Below, in pieces: positions 33,330 through 45,412 of a stretch of DNA of 64,000 nucleotides. The DNA lies in NCBI GenBank assembly GCA_025738555.1, contig JAOVFP010000004.1, forward strand, positions 6,689,666 through 6,753,665. Direction: 5' to 3'. Position 1 is the first letter of the stretch. Each line of letters begins with the position of its first letter. Both the position numbers and the translations under genes were made by a program. Under the pieces are notes generated by a model. That model was given only the letters and a program-made list of their open reading frames with translations. It made no database searches and was not told where the DNA came from. Source of the DNA: Cyathus striatus (Eukaryota; Basidiomycota; Agaricomycetes; Agaricales; Nidulariaceae).

Positions 33330-35212
33330 TGCAGTGAGCAAGATGTCGCATGAGGTGTATTCTGCTGGTTCATCTGGGGCAAGTAGGGATCTATTGGAGG
33401 CAGTGGGGATTGTGCCTAGTGCTGGGGCCAGCATGGGACTTGCGAGGGTGCTTCGCAGTACCAGCGAAACAGCAGGCAGCAAGGGGGTTATGCACAGTAT
33501 GAGAGACCTCGGTTGGACTCTTGGAGTAGGAGTTTAGGGGTGGGGTTGAATCACTAGTAGCTATCAATTTGATTGATCACTCTCACTAAGCTGTTGGAGG
33601 ACAAACTGTTTAGTGAGTGAGAGTTTATTGAACCCAAATAAAATCATACTTGAAATCAATCAATCAAATCAATCCTTTTGTAATTATAAATCAATTCTAG
33701 TTCAATCAGAAATCATAAGAAATCATTAGAGTGAAATCAATAACAATTAAAAAAGAAATCAATGAGAAATAAATGTGCAATCAATGAGAAATCAGTCAAA
33801 AATCAGTCAAAAATCAATGAATAACTCGGAATTGTTAGGTACCCAACTACAGGATATATTAAATACTAGAGTAGTTAACTACATAGATACACTTACTTTA
33901 TCTACTAGACTATGAGTCCTTTTCTAATAAGGAAACTTTTCTCTATATTACATATATCTGGAGAGTGAAATCAATGTTGAAATCAATCATTTGTACTTAG
34001 TTCAAATTGCATTTTAAAATGAAATCATTGCTGAAATCAAAGGGAGATCAATAAAAAATCTAGGGGAAATTAATACTACAATCAATGTTATATCTTAGAG
34101 AAATAATTGCTGAAATCAATGCTAAATTCAAAATTATCTCAATATTTGTCTTATATTTATTTTCATCGTACATAAATGCACATCTTATCTAAAAAGTGTT
34201 ATAGTGATTTCATTTTTCTAGCATTTTTGAAACTAGTACACCCCTGTAAAGGCTATAGAATAGAATGAAATAATATACTGATTTTAGCATTTATTTCGCA
34301 TTTATTACTCATTTATTTCTCATTGATTTAATGATACATTTATTTTAGTATTTATTTCGCATTTATCACCAATTTATTTCTCATGGATTTCAACAATGAT
34401 TTCCCTATGAAATAACATTTATTATAGCATTAATTTCCCCTAGATTTCCTATTGATCTCCCTTTGATTTCAGCAATGATTTCATTTTAAAATGCAATTTG
34501 AACTAAGTACAAATGATTGATTTCAACATTGATTTCACTCTCCAGATATATGTAATATAGAGAAAAGTTTCCTTATTAGAAAAGGACTCATAGTCTAGTA
34601 GATAAAGTAAGTGTATCTATGTAGTTAACTACTCTAGTATTTAATATATCCTGTAGTTGGGTACCTAACAATTCCGAGTTATTCATTGATTTTTGACTGA
34701 TTTTTGACTGATTTCTCATTGATTGCACATTTATTTCTCATTGATTTCTTTTTTAATTGTTATTTATTTCACTCTAATGATTTCTTATGATTTCTGATTG
34801 AACTGGAATTGATTTATAATTACAAAAGGATTGATTTGATTGATTGATTTCAAGTATAATTTTATTTGGGTTCAATAAACTCTCACTTACTAAACAGTTT
34901 GTCCTCCAACAGCTTAGTGAGAGTGATCAATCAAATTGATAGCCACAACTCATTGAATCAGGTTCAGCCTCCCCCTCAGCGAGAGTTGGATCGGAGCAAG
35001 AGCATGGGTGCTGGGTTGAGTTTGAGTCAGCCTACAAGCATGTCGAGTCAATATTCGCCTCCGGCACAGTATCAGCCTCTGAATTATATGCAGGGTAGGA
35101 ATTCATTTGCATATGATGAGGATGCATATGGAGGGTTTGATAATGCCCCTCCTGCTTCGCAGTCGCAGAGTGGACATGTACAGGGGAATAGGCAGATTGT
35201 GGCATGCTGAAT
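33330..35212 (+). pseudogene. glutamine/serine-rich protein gene split by an inverted-repeat element
   Basis: The 3' part reads LNQVQPPPQRELDRSKSM, then SQYSPPAQYQPLNYMQGRN, then FAYDEDAYGGFDN, and ends near 35209. The 5' part (about 33424-33545) reads SQYQRNSRQQGGYAQYE, then RPRLDSWSRSLGVG. If the 1399-bp element and one copy of its 8-bp duplication are removed, the two parts join in one frame. Upstream of about 33420 that frame meets a TAG. The composition (Q, S, P, Y, G) is that of a disordered region. Segments further on (35213-35390, LYSATVVPLPEFHPEAWERGD; about 35566-35650, SNLGRYLTSGDIDVIFQRL) may be later exons of the same gene. The family is not identified. Confidence 0.45.
33554..34952. 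mobile_element. 1.4-kb non-autonomous element with about 540-bp inverted arms
   Basis: The left arm (about 33560-34100) and right arm (about 34405-34945) are inverted and nearly identical by eye for about 540 bases, for example GGAAACTTTTCTCTATATTA and its complement. An 8-bp direct repeat TTGAATCA flanks the element (33546-33553 and 34953-34960), the length made by hAT-type transposases. Inside the arms ATCAATGAGAAATCA-like words repeat. A spacer of about 300 bp lies between the arms. There is no coding sequence. The high arm identity suggests a young insertion. Confidence 0.8.
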
Positions 35213-36200
35213 CTGTATAGTGCTACTGTTGTTCCACTGCCTGAATTCCACCCTGAGGCTTGGGAGAGAGGTGATGAGAGTGATTATAAGGAGGAGCCTA
35301 GGCAGGTTTTGAAGGTGCGTTTTTTTTGCAGATTAATTTGGGATGGTGCTGATGTGGTTTTGCAAAACATATACCACCCACATCTACTCTGAAGATACTA
35401 CTGCTATCAGTATGCCTGTGTACCATCTCCCCCCTACCTTTGCTTCATGTACAAACATTTCACCACCTTGACTCTCTTTACTTGTTTATTTTATTATTAT
35501 GTAAATGTGAAAAGATGAGATAAATGTACTCTTTTTACTTCTTTCCTTTCCCTTTTCAGTGACATTTCTAACCTCGGGCGCTATCTCACCTCTGGTGATA
35601 TTGATGTGATATTTCAAAGGCTAACTGCACACTGGATTTTCAGGTCGTTTTTAGTCAGGACTTTACAGATATTATGGTAAGAAGCTTCTAAAACACGAAC
35701 ACTTTCTCTCAATATAGCAGAAAGATTTCATGTTGATGTGTTACACCCACCTAGTTAAGGAGTCCAGTTCTCCACCAACACCCACTGATTTTTGGACTTG
35801 TATTCTCTCGAGTTCAATTACTGCGCTCTGAACATTCGAAGTTAGTCTCTGGTGGCTATCCTAGAACTGTCGTCCTGCTCACTGTAGTCACTATCTGATA
35901 TTCTTGTTGAATGCAGCTCGGAGGTCAGGCTTTTCACTCACTTGGATATCTGTTGCACCGCAGGAATGGTGGCTGTCTTGATCACTCTGGTTGTTCAAAG
36001 GATGGGCTCCTCCAAGGCTTGTCGTTATTTGCAATGCTTTCACTCTTTTTTCTAGATCTGGTCTCAGGATGAAAGAATTACTGAAATACAGATAGTAAAA
36101 TTGGAGTCCCTATGGAAATTCGCTTGCCTTGGTAAGTGCGAGAACTTTCTCGGAATGAGGTTTTGCCATACATAACATAGTGTCACTTTGTAATATACAT
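35213..36200 (+). other. gene fragments of unknown family
   Basis: Protein-like blocks PLPEFHPEAWERGDESDYKE (from about 35232) and SNLGRYLTSGDIDVIFQRL followed by TAHWIFRSF (about 35566-35650) are separated by intron-like or damaged DNA. I cannot name the family. They may continue the split gene just upstream. From 35700 to 36200 nothing is recognisable. Confidence 0.3.
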
Positions 36201-36201
36201 G

Positions 36202-36960
36202 TCAACAAGAAACTAATATATGAGCCAGCTTAGAGTTGTAAAGGGCAGAGGACAACAATGGAAGTGGGTAATACCCATTGACCTTTGACAGTGCCACCTG
36301 GCCATCATTGTCGTCCATAACTTTATGTTGATTTGACAGAGGATACTTGACTGGAGAACTTTGAACATTTTTATTGACAGCCTCCTCTGCCTGATTATGC
36401 CCACCATTGTCATTCACCTGTATATGCAATATAGGATGTGACGGCGGCAAAACAAGAGAGGGGGCTGTTGTGGAAAGAGCTAAAACATTGTCCACCCTCT
36501 GTAGATGAAGCATAATAGCAGACCACAATAAAACGGTCTGCAGTACCCTAGGTGATGGAGCCAATACTTCATTCATCCCCGCCGGAGAAATGGAGAACAC
36601 TGATGACACACTCATTGATGACATTTGAATGCTGCTACAAATAAACTCCTCTTTTTGTTGCTTTCCTCTGTAGTGCCAAGTCCTTAAGAGTCAGTTTGAC
36701 TTGGGAGCGGGGGCTGGTTGAAGCGGAGACGATGCCAATGAGGAAGAAGCATCTTGTGAAATGGATGAAGCAGCCTCTTGTGGTATATCAAATAGAAGCA
36801 CAAGAGGTGATGATTGATTGCGGGATGGAGGGTGAATGAAGAGTTGCCCTTGTAGGAAAGGTTTCTGAAACAGGAAGGGAAGGGCAGACGGAGCAGTAGG
36901 CCCTCGAGGGGGTGATGGGGACTGAATGACGACGTGAGGTGCAGCAGATTCGGAAGCAAG
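36202..36960 (-). other. unassigned minus-strand frames
   Basis: An open frame at 36202-36624 (MSSMSVSSVFSISPAGMNEV) and another at 36684-36959 have gene-like GC content but no known motif. They sit directly downstream, on the same strand, of a SET-gene fragment and could be decayed pieces of its neighbour. Confidence 0.25.
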
Positions 36961-36971
36961 GTTACAGGAAA

Positions 36972-37820
36972 TCAGTACTCATCCTGTACTTCATGAGCTT
37001 CAACAGCATCGCCGCCATCAACCATTGGTGATGACAGTATCCAGTGGGGAACAATGAGGTGAAGGTGGAGAAGTGGGAGGTGATAGAAAGGCGCTATCGA
37101 GGCTTGGTGAAAGAGGAGGGATTGGCACAGGTGAGACAGAGTGCACATGGCCTGACTTCCTGTATAGAAAAGTAAGGAGCAGGCAGACAACACAATAGAT
37201 GAAAGAGGAGAGCAGTCTTCATGTACAAGAACTGGAGATGGCTGTCTCTCATCTCCAAGGCCATGCATTGAATGTGTGAGCAGAATGTCGAGTTTGTCTA
37301 TCCCCCTTATGACACTTTTCCTCCTCTCCCTGCCCTTTCTTGTGTGTTTCTTCCTACTGCACTCATTAACAACCCTCTCCATCTTTTTCTTCCCCTCTTC
37401 CTCCTCGTACTCCTTCCCCCTCCTCTCCCTTCCCCCTCCCCCTCCTGCTCATCAACACACATCTCAACCCCACTCAACCCGCCCGAAAAGGGTACCTTTT
37501 CTCATATCTTGAATCCCCTCTGATGTCTAATGAGTGGTCCCAAACTCACCCCTTCTGCTTTCTCCCCTGCAGTAGCAGAGGAACAAAATGCGGATCCAGA
37601 AATGGATGAAACGGCTTTCCCATCTATGAACACTGTCATTTGGACTAGTGCGCAGTCTTTTGTGAATGTGGAAGAGAGGAGGTGGAACATGTTGGCCACT
37701 TGTTGGCGAAGTTGGGCATATTGCTGACAGCTGGTGGGGGCAGCACATCTTAGGTATGTACTCCATTATCAGTGTTGTCATTCCTCTCAGCACGGTTGCC
37801 AGATCACATGTCTGCAATGG
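36972..37820 (-). pseudogene. SET-domain gene fragment, copy C (downstream half)
   Basis: Reading on minus: CALVQMTVFIDGKAVSSIS, TAGEKAEGVSLGPLIRHQRG, LSGVEMCVDEQEGEGEG, KKHTRKGRERRKSVIRG, then DILLTHSMHGLGDERQPSP. These blocks are collinear with copies A (39640-41485) and B (55063-58190). The block between RKSVIRG and DILLTHS in copy B has been deleted here. The SET domain itself is absent. Several frame shifts separate the blocks. Confidence 0.65.
37272..37470. repeat. CCCTCCTCCTCTTCC pyrimidine-rich tract
   Basis: A strongly C/T-biased run on the + strand (CTTCCTCCTCGTACTCCTTC, CCCCCTCCCCCTCCTG). On the coding minus strand it is the Glu/Gly/Arg-rich linker of the SET-gene fragment, not an independent repeat family. 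Confidence 0.55.
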
Positions 37821-38199
37821 GACAAACTCATTTAAGGCTTCAAGTCGTTATCTGCTGGGCAGAGTTGATGTTCCATAGCTGTATCCTTTGGTGTGTTTGT
37901 TAGCTATTTTCATTCTCTTGTTACCTGAATCTGAATTGAACTCGCCCTCATCCCTGTCAGACTTGAGAGAGAAAGAAGGGAGGGGAGAAGACGATAAAGC
38001 AGCTTCAAGGTCTCCATGGTATCCTTGCTCAATGACGCAGCTAGACTTCATAATGTGGACAAAGTCACCTTTGTCAATTTAGGAAAGATTGTGTTTGACG
38101 ACGATAGTGGTCTTTCCACTGTGTCAGTACTTGATGGCTTTGAATACGAGGATGTGGAATGTAGTATCGAGTACCAAAGTTGCTTCCTCTATATGATGG

Positions 38200-39640
38200 C
38201 ATTAGTGAACCTTCGAGGAAAGAAACGGAGATAGAAGAAACTTACTGAGGACAAGAACATCAGGATTCCATAACCGCGCATGGGCAATCTCCAACCATTG
38301 CCTCTGTCCACCACTCAATGACACCCCACCACTCCCACCAAGAACAGTAGCTCTATACGCATCCTCAGCTTCTTCATTGCGCATAGACTCGGGCGAGCAT
38401 CCAGAGCCAGATAAGCCTAGAAGAACATTCTCATAGACTCTTTCCATCGAGGACGACACCACCGCCAATAGTGCCTGCTACGCTGCCGACATAGGAGCGG
38501 AGGAAGGACTCGTCGAGATACCAAACATCTCACTCATCTAGGCAGACACTGCCCCCCTGGGGAGCATACATTCCAAGAAAGAGTTGGGTGATGGTGCTCT
38601 TACCGCTCCTGGAAGCGCTGATGATGAAGGTGAGTTCGCCAGTGGGCAGGGGGAGGGATACGTCCTCGAGAACATGGGTGTCTGGACGAGAGGGGTAGGA
38701 ATGTAATATGACACGTAAGGAGAGTTCGCCTGTGAACTTCTTTGAGTCAATTTTGGTGCACAGGGTTTGGAGATGGTGAATGAGAATGTGGTAGTGGTGG
38801 TGGTTGTGCGTGGTGTGATTGGGTCGTTGGCTGATGTCGGTCTTGGAGCAGGTGGAGTGGTGTTCTCCTCCAGGAGGACGGATAGTAGTTCGACTATGGC
38901 GAATTTGCCCTTTGCGACTGTGATGAACTGTAGAACACACATCTGGAGATTGCTCATAGCGATCAAGCAAGCCCAGAATACAGCCATAATGTCTCCTGCG
39001 GATGCTTTGCTATCACGCACGGGCTTGGCAGCGAACCAGAATCTAGACGAACATAGCCGTCATGATGAATTGGGCGGAGCCGCTGATTGCTGCCCAGACG
39101 AGGTTGAGGTTTTGGGTGGCAGTGCCTAGAGAGAAGAAGGATGAGGATGTGAGCTGGGTTTCGTGCAGTTGGGCATTGAAGGATTTGACAGCTGCAATAA
39201 CTGTTGCCATGCGGGAGAGGATGGTTGCCGCTACACCTGTGTATGTACGTTCTGAAGCTAGTAAGGGGGAGGCGAGGAGGGGAACAGTGGAGAGGATTAC
39301 AAGGGTGAGAGACCAAGAGCATGTGAAGGCCAGAATGAGGCAGGTGAGGCTGGTTGTGAAGTATTGGAGCCTTTGCCTGGGGCTAGGGAGAATGCTGCGT
39401 GGACTTCATCTGTTTCACTGTGATACAATTAGTTGATGAGAAGATAGAGTGAAGGGAAGGTACGAACCGGTTGAATTTAGCCATAAGGCCGGCGGCTCCA
39501 AGAGGACTCTCGGCATCATCATTTCCACCAAGATGCATATCAAACTATTCCATATCACGACCCATGACACATTGATGTGCTCACTGCCTCGACGTTCATC
39601 ATGTTCTTCATGGGCTTCGGAATCTATCAACCATCGGAGA
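38200..39640 (-). pseudogene. ABC transporter fragment, MDR/Ste6-like second half
   Basis: On minus it reads DMEWFDMHLGGND-like residues with one stop. Then come a membrane segment (LTCLILAFTCSWSLTLVIL), a cytoplasmic loop and GDIMAVFWACLIAMSNLQM. The nucleotide-binding domain follows: VILHSYPSRPDTHVLEDVSL, Walker A as SASRSGKST (usually GASGSGKST, about 38600-38622), GMYAPQGGSVCLDE, VYENVLLGLSGSG and signature VSLSGGQRQWLEIAHARL (about 38290-38325). It ends at WNPDVLVLS, before the D-loop and the switch histidine. This layout is that of full-size ABCB exporters, where basidiomycete Ste6 exports lipopeptide pheromone. The N-terminal half is missing and several frames are needed, so it is dead. 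It lies between two SET-gene fragments. Confidence 0.75.
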
Positions 39641-41485
39641 TGACAGTATCATTGACATAGGTGACAACGTCGAATGCCCCTGCTCCAGGTTCGGCAGGTG
39701 GTCTCATGTATCGGGGAACAGCGAGGTTGGGAGTGGGAACGATGTGATGCGGTGACGATGGGGAAGTGAGAGGCGACAAAGGGGTGCTATTGCTTAATGG
39801 AAAGTCTCCTATGGGCTGATGTCTTGGAGAAAGAGGAGAAATAGGTGTAGGCGAGGTAGAGTGCACATAAGCAGATTTGGTGTCTAGAGTGATGGGGTGG
39901 GGGCAGGCAGCAACACAATAGACGAAAGAGGTAAATGATCTTCATGTAGGGGAACTGGAGACGGGTGTCTCTCCTCTCCAAGACCATGCATCGAATGCGT
40001 GAGCAGAATGTCGAGCCCGTCCATCTCAACGTCACCATCTCCAGACATAAACGGCTCTTCCATGGGTATCAGTGGATGGTCATGCGGCGACAAAGCCACA
40101 GTAAGCGTATTCGGCAATGACACTTCCGCCTCAGCCTTAGCATCCCTACACGTAAACGCGCTCCAGCTCATCTGAGGCGACCTCAAACCCTCCTACATGC
40201 CAGGATCAATATCAATGGCCCTCTCCTTGCCTTTGCCCTTCTCGAGCCCCAGTCCAACTCCCAGTGTTTCAGAAATTGATGCGTTAGTCAAGCCAATGAC
40301 AGCATAAGCACTTGTGACTGGCGTTACGAGCAACAATTTGGCAAAACGCATCGAGGGCAATGTTGCAGGAGGTGGGGAAAGTGGGAGTGTGTTGAGCTAG
40401 ACTGTTGAAGGCCAGCAGCTGCTACATCACCTACAGGAAGAGGTCAACAAAGGGTATGGGCACGAGCATTAACAACTGACCCTTCTCAGTGCCAGTATCA
40501 CCATCCATGACCTCGACCTGAAACTAATCAATCAAGTGATCTGCAAAGGCGACGATGAGAAACAATAGATTACAACCAACGAAAAACGTACCCTTCCTCT
40601 GATGGAAAGTCGGTCGAGACTTGCCATCCATGTCACCCACTGGTTCTTCTTCCTCTTTCTCTGTGCCTGCACCATCTGACCTCTCCCTCGTTCTGAACCC
40701 CCTTCAATGACCAATGAGCGGTCCCAGGTCCACCCCTTCCGCTTTCTCTCCAGCAGGGGTACCTGAAGCAGGAAACGCGGATCCATAAATGGAAGAAACA
40801 ACTAGGGCATAGTCTTTTGCGTGTGCGCCCATGCGCATGTTGTGAATGTAAATGAGAGGAGGTGGAGGATGTTGGCTATGTGTTGGCGGAGGTGGGCATA
40901 TTGTTGTGGGCTGGTTGGTTGTGCGGTGGTTAGTTGTGGGTTTGAGGTGGGTGGTAGATGATGTAGTAGTTGGTGGTGGTGGTGCAGTTGGATGCAGTAG
41001 TGCGGTTGGATGCGGTGGCATGGCTGTTGGATGTGGTGATGCGGTTGAAGGTGGTGGTGGTGGTGGTGGTGGTGGAACCATTGAAAGTGATGGAACAGTT
41101 GTCGAATTTGGTACATTCGCAGTCAATGGAGAAACAGGCGTCAAAGCAGAAAAGGAAGAAAAAAGTGGCAAGCTAACGTATCAGTAAACCAAAACTCCCC
41201 ATCTAATATTCAAAAAACAACTCACGGGGATATCTCCGGACTTTCAATCAACACCAGCAAACTATAAATCGCATTCCCATCATCCCACTCCCAACCATAT
41301 GCAACCTCCTCGTTGGCCTTCAAATCCCTCATAGCGAAAATCCCAAACAAAAGCGCCGTATCACCCTCCTTTGCCTTTTCAGGACAAAGCACAGGATGAA
41401 TGATGGTGTTTGGTCTACCTCCACTTCGTACAAAATGGTCTTTGCTGCCAGACATGCGAGCATCGAGGGCAACGTTCAAAGGCAT
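39640..41485 (-). pseudogene. SET-domain (Set3-like) gene fragment, copy A
   Basis: On minus from 41485: LNVALDARMSGSKDHFVRSG, RPNTIIHPVLCPEKAKEGD, FAMRDLKANEEVAYGWEWDD and GNAIYSLLVLIESPEISP. This is the C-terminal half of a SET methyltransferase domain of the fungal Set3 type. It ends at a GTGAGT donor (near 41224). The next exon (41171-40704) carries a proline/threonine repeat and the AGEKAEGVDLGPLIGH block. It is joined directly to DGAGTEKEEEEPVGDMDGK because the middle region present in copy B is deleted. The remainder (40380-39640) includes SPQMSWSAFT and LLTHSMHGLGEERHPSP. The N-terminal part of the SET domain and everything upstream are gone, so no catalytic activity is expected. Confidence 0.75.
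40975..41100. repeat. GGTGGTGGTG-rich coding repeat
   Basis: A run of GGTGGTGGTGGTGGTGG and GATGCGGTTGGATGCGGTGG variants that encodes the proline/alanine/threonine-rich linker of the SET gene on the minus strand. The same linker in copy B (56250-56350) is shorter, so the repeat has changed length between copies. Confidence 0.6.
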
Positions 41486-41919
41486 TTACGCCTTAATTAT
41501 ATTATCATTAGAACAGAGAAAATATTATTTATAAATACACTCATGTTTATCATACTCAATGCTGTAGAATTTTTTAAGCTGTTTAGTCAGTTCTCGTGCT
41601 CCTGGTATCTCCTCTCCCTATTATTTTTGGGTGAATATGCAGTTACATCGATAAAGACAAGCACACCTCTTGTATCAGCAATTTCCAATCATCATGATGG
41701 ACGAGTGCTATACTGGCACTTGGAACCTGAATAAGTGAATAAGCCAGCAACAATGTAAAATCAATTTAAATGATAATACCTTGCATAGAAGATACTCTGT
41801 AATGAACCGTGAAGGATGTGCAGTCTGCTTAGTGTTAGAATATGCTATTACTCAGCAGTTAAAAATGCACCTCGTAAGAAAGGATGGAATGTGAAGGAAC
41901 AACAACATTCTACCTGCTA

Positions 41920-42860
41920 AATCTTGAGAAAAGGAGCCCGCAAAACAACCCAATATTTGTTACAACTTTCTTCCCATCAAAGCTCGCCCCCTCAAATATG
42001 GTATGGTGGAGCTTGAGGCAAAATGTACGCACAAAAACACAGTGCTTTGCTATTCCAATAGGTTCTTCTGGCCCATAATTTAATGTTCCTGGACCGGACA
42101 TATATTGCCAGTCATAGGAGTGCTTCGGCTCAAAGTCATTGGAATTTTCATAATATTTTGTGGTGGCAACGATAGTATGATCTGCGATGCTGGAACGAGA
42201 ATGGCAGGCATATATATCCAAAGCACCTGATGCCAAAGCTGTTGCTCGATCATAACCAGTTATAAGATGAATTGATCCATTACCTGCCTTCATGCCTCTA
42301 ATTACATTGGCAAAGTGGTACCAAGATTTAGCGTTTCAGATTGCATAATCTTGGAATATGTCAATGTCAATAAGGTCCTCCCTTACTAAGCCTTCAGGTA
42401 AACTGAGGAAAGTGCCTTCATAGTTTGTGCATTCGAAGGTATATTCACTTGGCCCTCCAAAACTAGAAAATAAATTATTAAAGTATCAGATATAATTTAT
42501 ATAAATGATACACATACGGAAGTAGCTTCCCCACTTCATGTTTAATTTGTATGGATGGGCTTATTAAGCATTCACCAGGTAAATGCTCACTACATGTTTT
42601 AACTTCAGCTGCTTCCATGATTGGTTCAAATCCTATTGGAACCCCCGGCATGTTGGTGGGATGATCAACAGGAGTGCGAATATTGAAGAGATATACAAAG
42701 GAACCATCTATATGAAAGACTCCAACGTCCCCTATGTGAAGAGCTCCAGGATATAATAATAGGAATCCTCGTCTTTTTGGCCACAGAATGCGTCTGTAAA
42801 GCTCACTGGGCCTCTCACCAAGTTCTTGTGGATTGTAACTATTCTGGGCTTATAATAAGA
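41920..42860 (-). pseudogene. member of an expanded basidiomycete family of unknown function, copy 1
   Basis: On minus the upstream block reads SYNPQELGERPSELYRRILW, PKRRGFLLLYPGALH and IGDVGVFHIDGSFVYLFNI. A GTATG intron follows, then GGPSEYTFECTNYEGTFLSL, WYHFANVIRGMKAG, GSIHLITGYDRATALASGAL and YDWQYMSGPGTLNYGPEE. It ends about 41920. I recognise the pattern (IGDVG...LFNI, then W-x2-FAN, then ITGYD-x2-A) from large agaricomycete families with no assigned role. One in-frame TGA interrupts the block at IFQDYAI-stop-NAKSW. Positions 41490-41915 hold no gene. A paralogue lies divergently at 44046-45080. Confidence 0.55.
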
Positions 42861-44045
42861 AATCTGACTGAATAATAAGAGGAAGTCTCCACACTTTCGA
42901 ATTTTATCATAAATTGTCTCATCTACAGTTTACCTTGAACCGAACATTTATTAAACAAATTATTGAATTCACCTACCTCGAAAAATCATACTCTTAGCTA
43001 CCTGGAATGTGCTTTAGGTGGGGTTAGAATATAAAGCGACAAGCATATGACAATATATAGATCGAAGTGGATATTGATAAGAACAAGAGATAACAGCAAG
43101 AAGAATGACAGGCGAAAGTGAGAGTGAGTGCAATGGCTCAATGTCATGTCATCAGTCAATGGATATTATGTGAGCATATGCTGCACGTGCTACGTGTTAC
43201 ATTATACCGCATTGGTAAGTACCATGCTCTGAAATCCATTGCATGTCTTCAGCACGTAATTTCACTTCTACCGTGATATATACTTGTGGTGATATTAATT
43301 CACTCACAAAAATGAAATTTAGATGTTATGAGCTGTGTTTCATTTTAAGATAAATATATTATTATAACTTTGCTATCCTAAAGAGTATAGCGCGCACCGT
43401 GCTCAACTTTACAGTAATATTGCATCACTCTCATTATATTATGTCTTAAGAATCAAAAAATGCAGCAAGATATTCAATATCGCTTTAAGTCTATCACAAT
43501 TTGATGATCAAGTCTGATTTCCAGTGTCCCAGTCATACGCACACGATGCCTATTATCAATGGGTTCAGCCCCCTAGAATATATCTACCAAATATGTACCC
43601 TAACCTCAGTTCCTATTTCTCTTCCTAATATCTCCAGATTATCAAGTAAGTATACTTATTTATTAGGCCCGGGGTCACTACTAGAATATTTGATGCTATT
43701 GAACCAAGAGCCTGCAGTCTAAATTAAGCCCTGGGCAAGGGTGTTCACAAAATCCTGGTATATAAAAACTTCAAATGTTGGTCTTCACACATAGACCTAT
43801 ACTACATTGATCATATCTTCGCTTCATAGCCACTTCTGCATAACCGATAGCAGCTGGAGGTACTAGTATTCTCTCATTGTGTCATCAATAGTTATCTATT
43901 ACCTAGCAGAACCATCCAATGTCATATTACCTGTGACAAATGGCCCAATCCTAAATGCAGATTCACCAAGTTCCACAGGACAAAGGTACTTACACATTGG
44001 TACACATCTAAACGTCCATCACTCAACCTCTACAGAGACGTAAGT
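42861..44045. other. intergenic region between divergent paralogues
   Basis: The 5' exon of copy 1 could lie near 42990-43060, but no start is convincing. No repeat family or other gene is seen. It would contain both promoters of the head-to-head pair. Confidence 0.35.
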
Positions 44046-45080
44046 ATGTTTGGTGGAGCGACAAATATTGTTGTTACTGGTGGAAATTACAATAATGCCG
44101 GCCAAAAAATCATTAATAACAACTATTGTAAGTACTAAGTGTGGTCTCTAAATCATTTTAAATTCTCATTTAACGTATCTTAGATCAAGTTTTTCCGCTT
44201 GCTAGCTTTGGAACCCTTTTTGGGGGGACAGATTTTGCAAAAAGTGAACATTATACCAGACTTATGTGGGCAATTCACAGAGGATATGCCTTTTGGTTCC
44301 CAACACCAGTTGAAAGTCTACTGGCCGAATACATAGAGTCCAGTACAAGACTAGGTGATGTGGGGATTTTTCGAAATGGGCAGTTCCTATTTCTGTTTAA
44401 TATTTGCCATCTGCCGGATGATCCAGTGAACCAATTGGTGTTCCAGATGGATTTGAAATGCTTAACTTGAATGAGCTTTTTCATATTACATCTTCAAAAG
44501 ATCCTAGTGGAAAACACCTACTAGCCTCTGATATTATTTTGTCAAGAAAATTCAGGTGCAGAATTTCACTACTGCATAGATATTATAACCATGGAATAAC
44601 ATATTTGTAGTGAAGGTGCAGAAATGCACTTCGATTTTAAATGCCAAGATGAAGGAGCTCTTCTTATCCTACCACAGGGCTCAAAGAGTGCAGATATCCA
44701 AAACCTATCATTATTAGAAGCATATGCCATGTACCATGGTCCATCATGGTATTACTATGCTAATGTTATATGAGGCCTACAAGCACCAAACAGAACCCTT
44801 CATGTAGTAACAGGATTTGACAAATGTCAAGCTTGGGCATTGGGTGCATTTAGATTTAATTCTTGAGGCTGGGATATCGACATTCACCTTGTATGCACTC
44901 TAAAACATAACAACTTGAATAACTCATACAAGTATGATTGGAAGCAGATATCTGGTCTTCCAGAGTTTCACTTCGGACCTGTGATGTCTGTTGACCTTGT
45001 AAACCACACAATCTTTGCTCATACTTCTATCATTGATCTCTGACAGCAACTCTTGTCACGTCTTCTTCGCAGAAATCCAG
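44046..45080 (+). pseudogene. member of the same expanded family, copy 2
   Basis: ATG at 44046 opens MFGGATNIVVTGGNYNNAGQ, then IINNNYY, then a GTAAGT intron. Exon 2 (about 44185) reads HRGYAFWFPTPVESLLAEYI and GDVGIFRNGQFLFLFNI. A one-base shift near 44432 is needed to continue into GVPDGFEMLNLNELFHI. After another intron it reads EGAEMHFDFKCQDEGALLIL, SWYYYANVI, stop, GLQAPNRTLHVVTGFDKCQA, FRFNS, stop, GWDIDIHLVCTLKH and YDWKQISGLPEFHFGP. Three in-frame TGA codons (44771, 44864, 45040) each stand where arginine CGA is plausible. It is alignable to copy 1 through most of its length. Confidence 0.6.
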
Positions 45081-45412
45081 TGGGAGTTACATATCAGAAT
45101 AACCAGAAATTAAACATGCTATTTAAAAAAAGATAACAAAGTTTCCACACCATGAGGAGGCAAGAAAGTATTATACTGAGCCACAATGTTCTGATGCAGA
45201 GAAAAATGATGTCATGGATGAAAGTGTTTATTTCAATGAAAATATTGATGTAAGTTGATATTTGCCTAGTTTGAATTACCATCTGCAACTCATTTCTACG
45301 CTGAATATAGACAATTCACCCTTCTCAAATAATATCTCAATACATGTTACAAGTGGTATGATATAATATTTATTAAAGTATTCGGTATTTGATTATAATT
45401 TACTGTATCAAG

